The position numbers and the translations under genes are program-made. Below the pieces are notes generated by a model that was not told the origin of the DNA, did no database searches, and was given only the letters and a program-made list of their open reading frames with translations. This document shows, one piece after another, positions 62,101 to 64,000 of a stretch of 64,000 nt of DNA (position 1 is its first letter; the number at the start of each line of letters is the position of its first letter). This stretch comes from Linum tenue (lineage: Eukaryota > Streptophyta > Magnoliopsida > Malpighiales > Linaceae), in assembly GCA_946122785.1 (NCBI GenBank), contig CAMGYJ010000004.1:58288679-58352678 (forward strand). The letters are read 5' to 3'.

Positions 62101-62785
62101 GAGAGCCAACTAGATCATCGACTTATGAGAGAATCGATCTATATTTTAGGAATTGGATTCTAAGAAGTCGCATGATTGTTATATTATATATCTCATCATA
62201 TATGAAGTTTAACATATTTAGCATGTACGAAAATATGTCTGTTTTTAATTTTAACAAGAAATTATTTGCCGAAAATTGCTCCAATGCTATGAAATAGCCT
62301 GCTTTGAATGATTTAAATCTATTAACTAAATAGTATGATACCAACAAAGTATAATATGAGATGAGTTAATGTTGAACATTTGATTATTAGTATTTTTTTC
62401 CATCATGACATCAATCACATGTATGTATTAGCATACATACATGAAGTTTAATAGAGAGCCAACTAGATCATCGACTTATGAGAGAATCGATCTATATTTT
62501 AGGAATTGGATTCTAAGAAGTCGCATGATTGTTATATTATATATCTCATCATATATGAAGTTTAACATGTTTAGCATGTACGAAAATATGTCTGTTTTTA
62601 ATTTTAACAAGAAATTATTTGCCGAAAATTGCTCCAATGCTATGAAATAGCCTGCTTTGAATGATTTAAATCTATTAACTAAATAATATGATACCAACAA
62701 AGTATAATATGAGATGAGTTAATGTTGAACATTTGATTATTAGTATTTTTTCCATCATGACATCAATCACATGTATTATATATGA
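62101..62785. repeat. 353-bp tandem duplication
   Basis: Two direct copies with period 353 (about 62101-62453 and 62454-62785) starting AGAGCCAACTAGATCATCG. Differences are few (for example ACATATTTAG against ACATGTTTAG). An AT-rich unit, non-coding. Confidence 0.85.
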
Positions 62786-63939
62786 ATACAAAATGAATGT
62801 ACCAAATACGAGCTAAGATTTTAGAAAACAAGCCTCGTTCGAGCTCGACTCGACTTATTAATAAACAAGTCCTTCTGTCAAAACTTCCATCCGAACACCA
62901 TCAACCACGATTGAACCGTGGTTTGGGCGACGCAAATGTCTAAAATACCCCTAATAATTTCGCTTTAATATTTTTGTTTCTATTGTATAGCCCAATACCC
63001 TGAATAATTTCAGTTTAACGAAACTTATTAGAAATAAACGGACGAATAAAAATGACATTTCCCCTCCCATTTTGTCGGGGCCAGGTTGTCTACACCACAG
63101 TTGGACCATGGTTGACAATTTTTGGATGAAAATCTTAACATAAGAGTGTGTTTGATAATTTTTCTAAGGCATAACAATGTGCTTGATGTGAAAAAATAGT
63201 AGAGAGACTTTTTTTATTTATAAAAATACATGTTAGAGAGTCGTATTATACTTATAACTCTTTACTTCAATACTGAATATAGATTATAGATAGATTATCT
63301 TAAAGTAGGCTGTCTTAATACACACTTCATTTAATGTTAATAGATTTCTACTTCCTCAAACATTCTCTTAAAAATCACATATAAATCGATTAGATCCCAA
63401 ATGGATCATACTACGTGCTAAACGGACTCACCGATATAAATTCAGCTTAACATGGCCAAAGACAGCAGAAGCCCAGTCGGTTAATCGAAGAAGCCCATGA
63501 CTAATTATTGATCCAACGGACGCATCTCCGCGCCCAGCGCCATGAATGGGTGGCAGTCTGTCTGTCATGTCATGTGTCTTCTGCCTCTGTTTTTTTTCCT
63601 TTCCTTCTCTCGATTTCTGCGTGAATCTCAGGCCACCATAAAAAAAAATACAAAGATCGGACCTCCCTCTTCCCTCTTCCCACTTCCCATATCTAATAGT
63701 GTATCATCGCCGGCGACTCCCTTAATCCTCCAGAATCCTCAGGTAATCAATCAATCAGAATCCCCCCAAAAGGGAAACAAGACGTTGAAATTCTTGTTCT
63801 TCTGCAATTAAGATCATTTCCCGGGAAATCAATTTAGCAACCTCCGATTTCTTTGGATTCCAGCTCACACCGCGTCCTTTGATTCTTTTCTCGGCCCCGG
63901 TTTCGGCTGGGAGCTCGCTCAGGCTTTTCTGAATCGGAG
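62786..63939 (+). other. intergenic DNA and 5' region of the next gene
   Basis: AT-rich up to about 63450. The part 63550-63939 looks like a transcribed leader: pyrimidine-rich sequence and a possible donor CTCAG|GTAATC at 63742. The exact leader exons were not resolved. Confidence 0.45.
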
Positions 63940-64000
63940 ATGGCGAGTGGAAATGCAGACAAGGAAATGATGGAGCAAGAGGGTGGTCAACTCGATCAAC
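63940..64000 (+). CDS. start of an unidentified gene, cut by the window end
   Basis: An ATG in the context GGAGATGGCG starts MASGNADKEMMEQEGGQLDQ and runs off the window. The A/G-rich context and preceding UTR-like sequence suggest a true start. Twenty residues are too few to name it. Confidence 0.5.
   Translation, partial: MASGNADKEMMEQEGGQLDQ

Overview
This window is nuclear DNA of a flowering plant, almost certainly a eudicot. The genes are spliced and plant-type: VIRILIZER, APC2, a plant CCAR1/RSA1-type protein, the pollen P450 CYP704B1 and an MPO1-like membrane protein. The space between them is filled with plant transposons: Helitrons, MULEs, LINEs, a tRNA-derived SINE, hAT and Copia remnants. 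One stretch is transferred organelle DNA. The sequence does not fix the species.

Layout: 1-10323 (+) is the 3' three quarters of VIRILIZER, the scaffold of the m6A mRNA methyltransferase; its introns hold a 916-bp Helitron and a SINE. 10810-13616 is a MULE with 213-bp terminal inverted repeats that carries an apparently intact two-exon GRF-zinc-finger gene. 13927-15528 is a LINE insertion whose 5' part copies sequence downstream of VIRILIZER. 15548-21128 (-) is a nearly complete but mutated LINE ending about 185 bp before the APC2 start codon. 21314-26230 (+) is the complete APC2 gene (16 exons), with one GC-AG intron.

26231-40292 is an accessory block. It has a 663-bp tandem duplication (27049-28374) and two 3386-bp inverted-repeat arms (28310-31695 and 36370-39755) that look nearly identical. 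The arms are built from non-autonomous Helitrons and flank a 4.7-kb spacer. The spacer holds a MULE-like element, a captured piece of a UGT72-type glucosyltransferase gene and several minisatellites.

40293-48764 (-) is a complete 21-exon gene for an RSA1/EMB1579 (CCAR1/DBC1-like) nuclear protein. Then come a Copia 5' LTR plus gag remnant (about 49300-50140), a 673-bp foldback element (50146-50818), the complete CYP704B1 gene (51704-53634, +) and the convergent MPO1-like gene (54010-55298, -). 55812-59045 is a second MULE with a FAR1/MULE-transposase remnant, 59271-59470 a hAT transposase tail, and about 59560-60460 organelle-derived DNA (probably mitochondrial) with a trnH(GUG) copy. 60460-63900 is repeat-rich DNA with a 353-bp tandem duplication. 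The first codons of another gene begin at 63940.

The host genes are not an operon or cluster; they are unrelated housekeeping or developmental genes. The unusual content is in the transposons: a transposon-borne GRF gene, a chimeric LINE insertion and a large Helitron-bounded palindrome. Exon boundaries were set by hand from GT/GC-AG signals. Summed exon lengths give an open frame for VIRILIZER (1611 residues visible), APC2 (875), RSA1-like (1372), CYP704B1 (526), MPO1-like (196) and the GRF protein (179).
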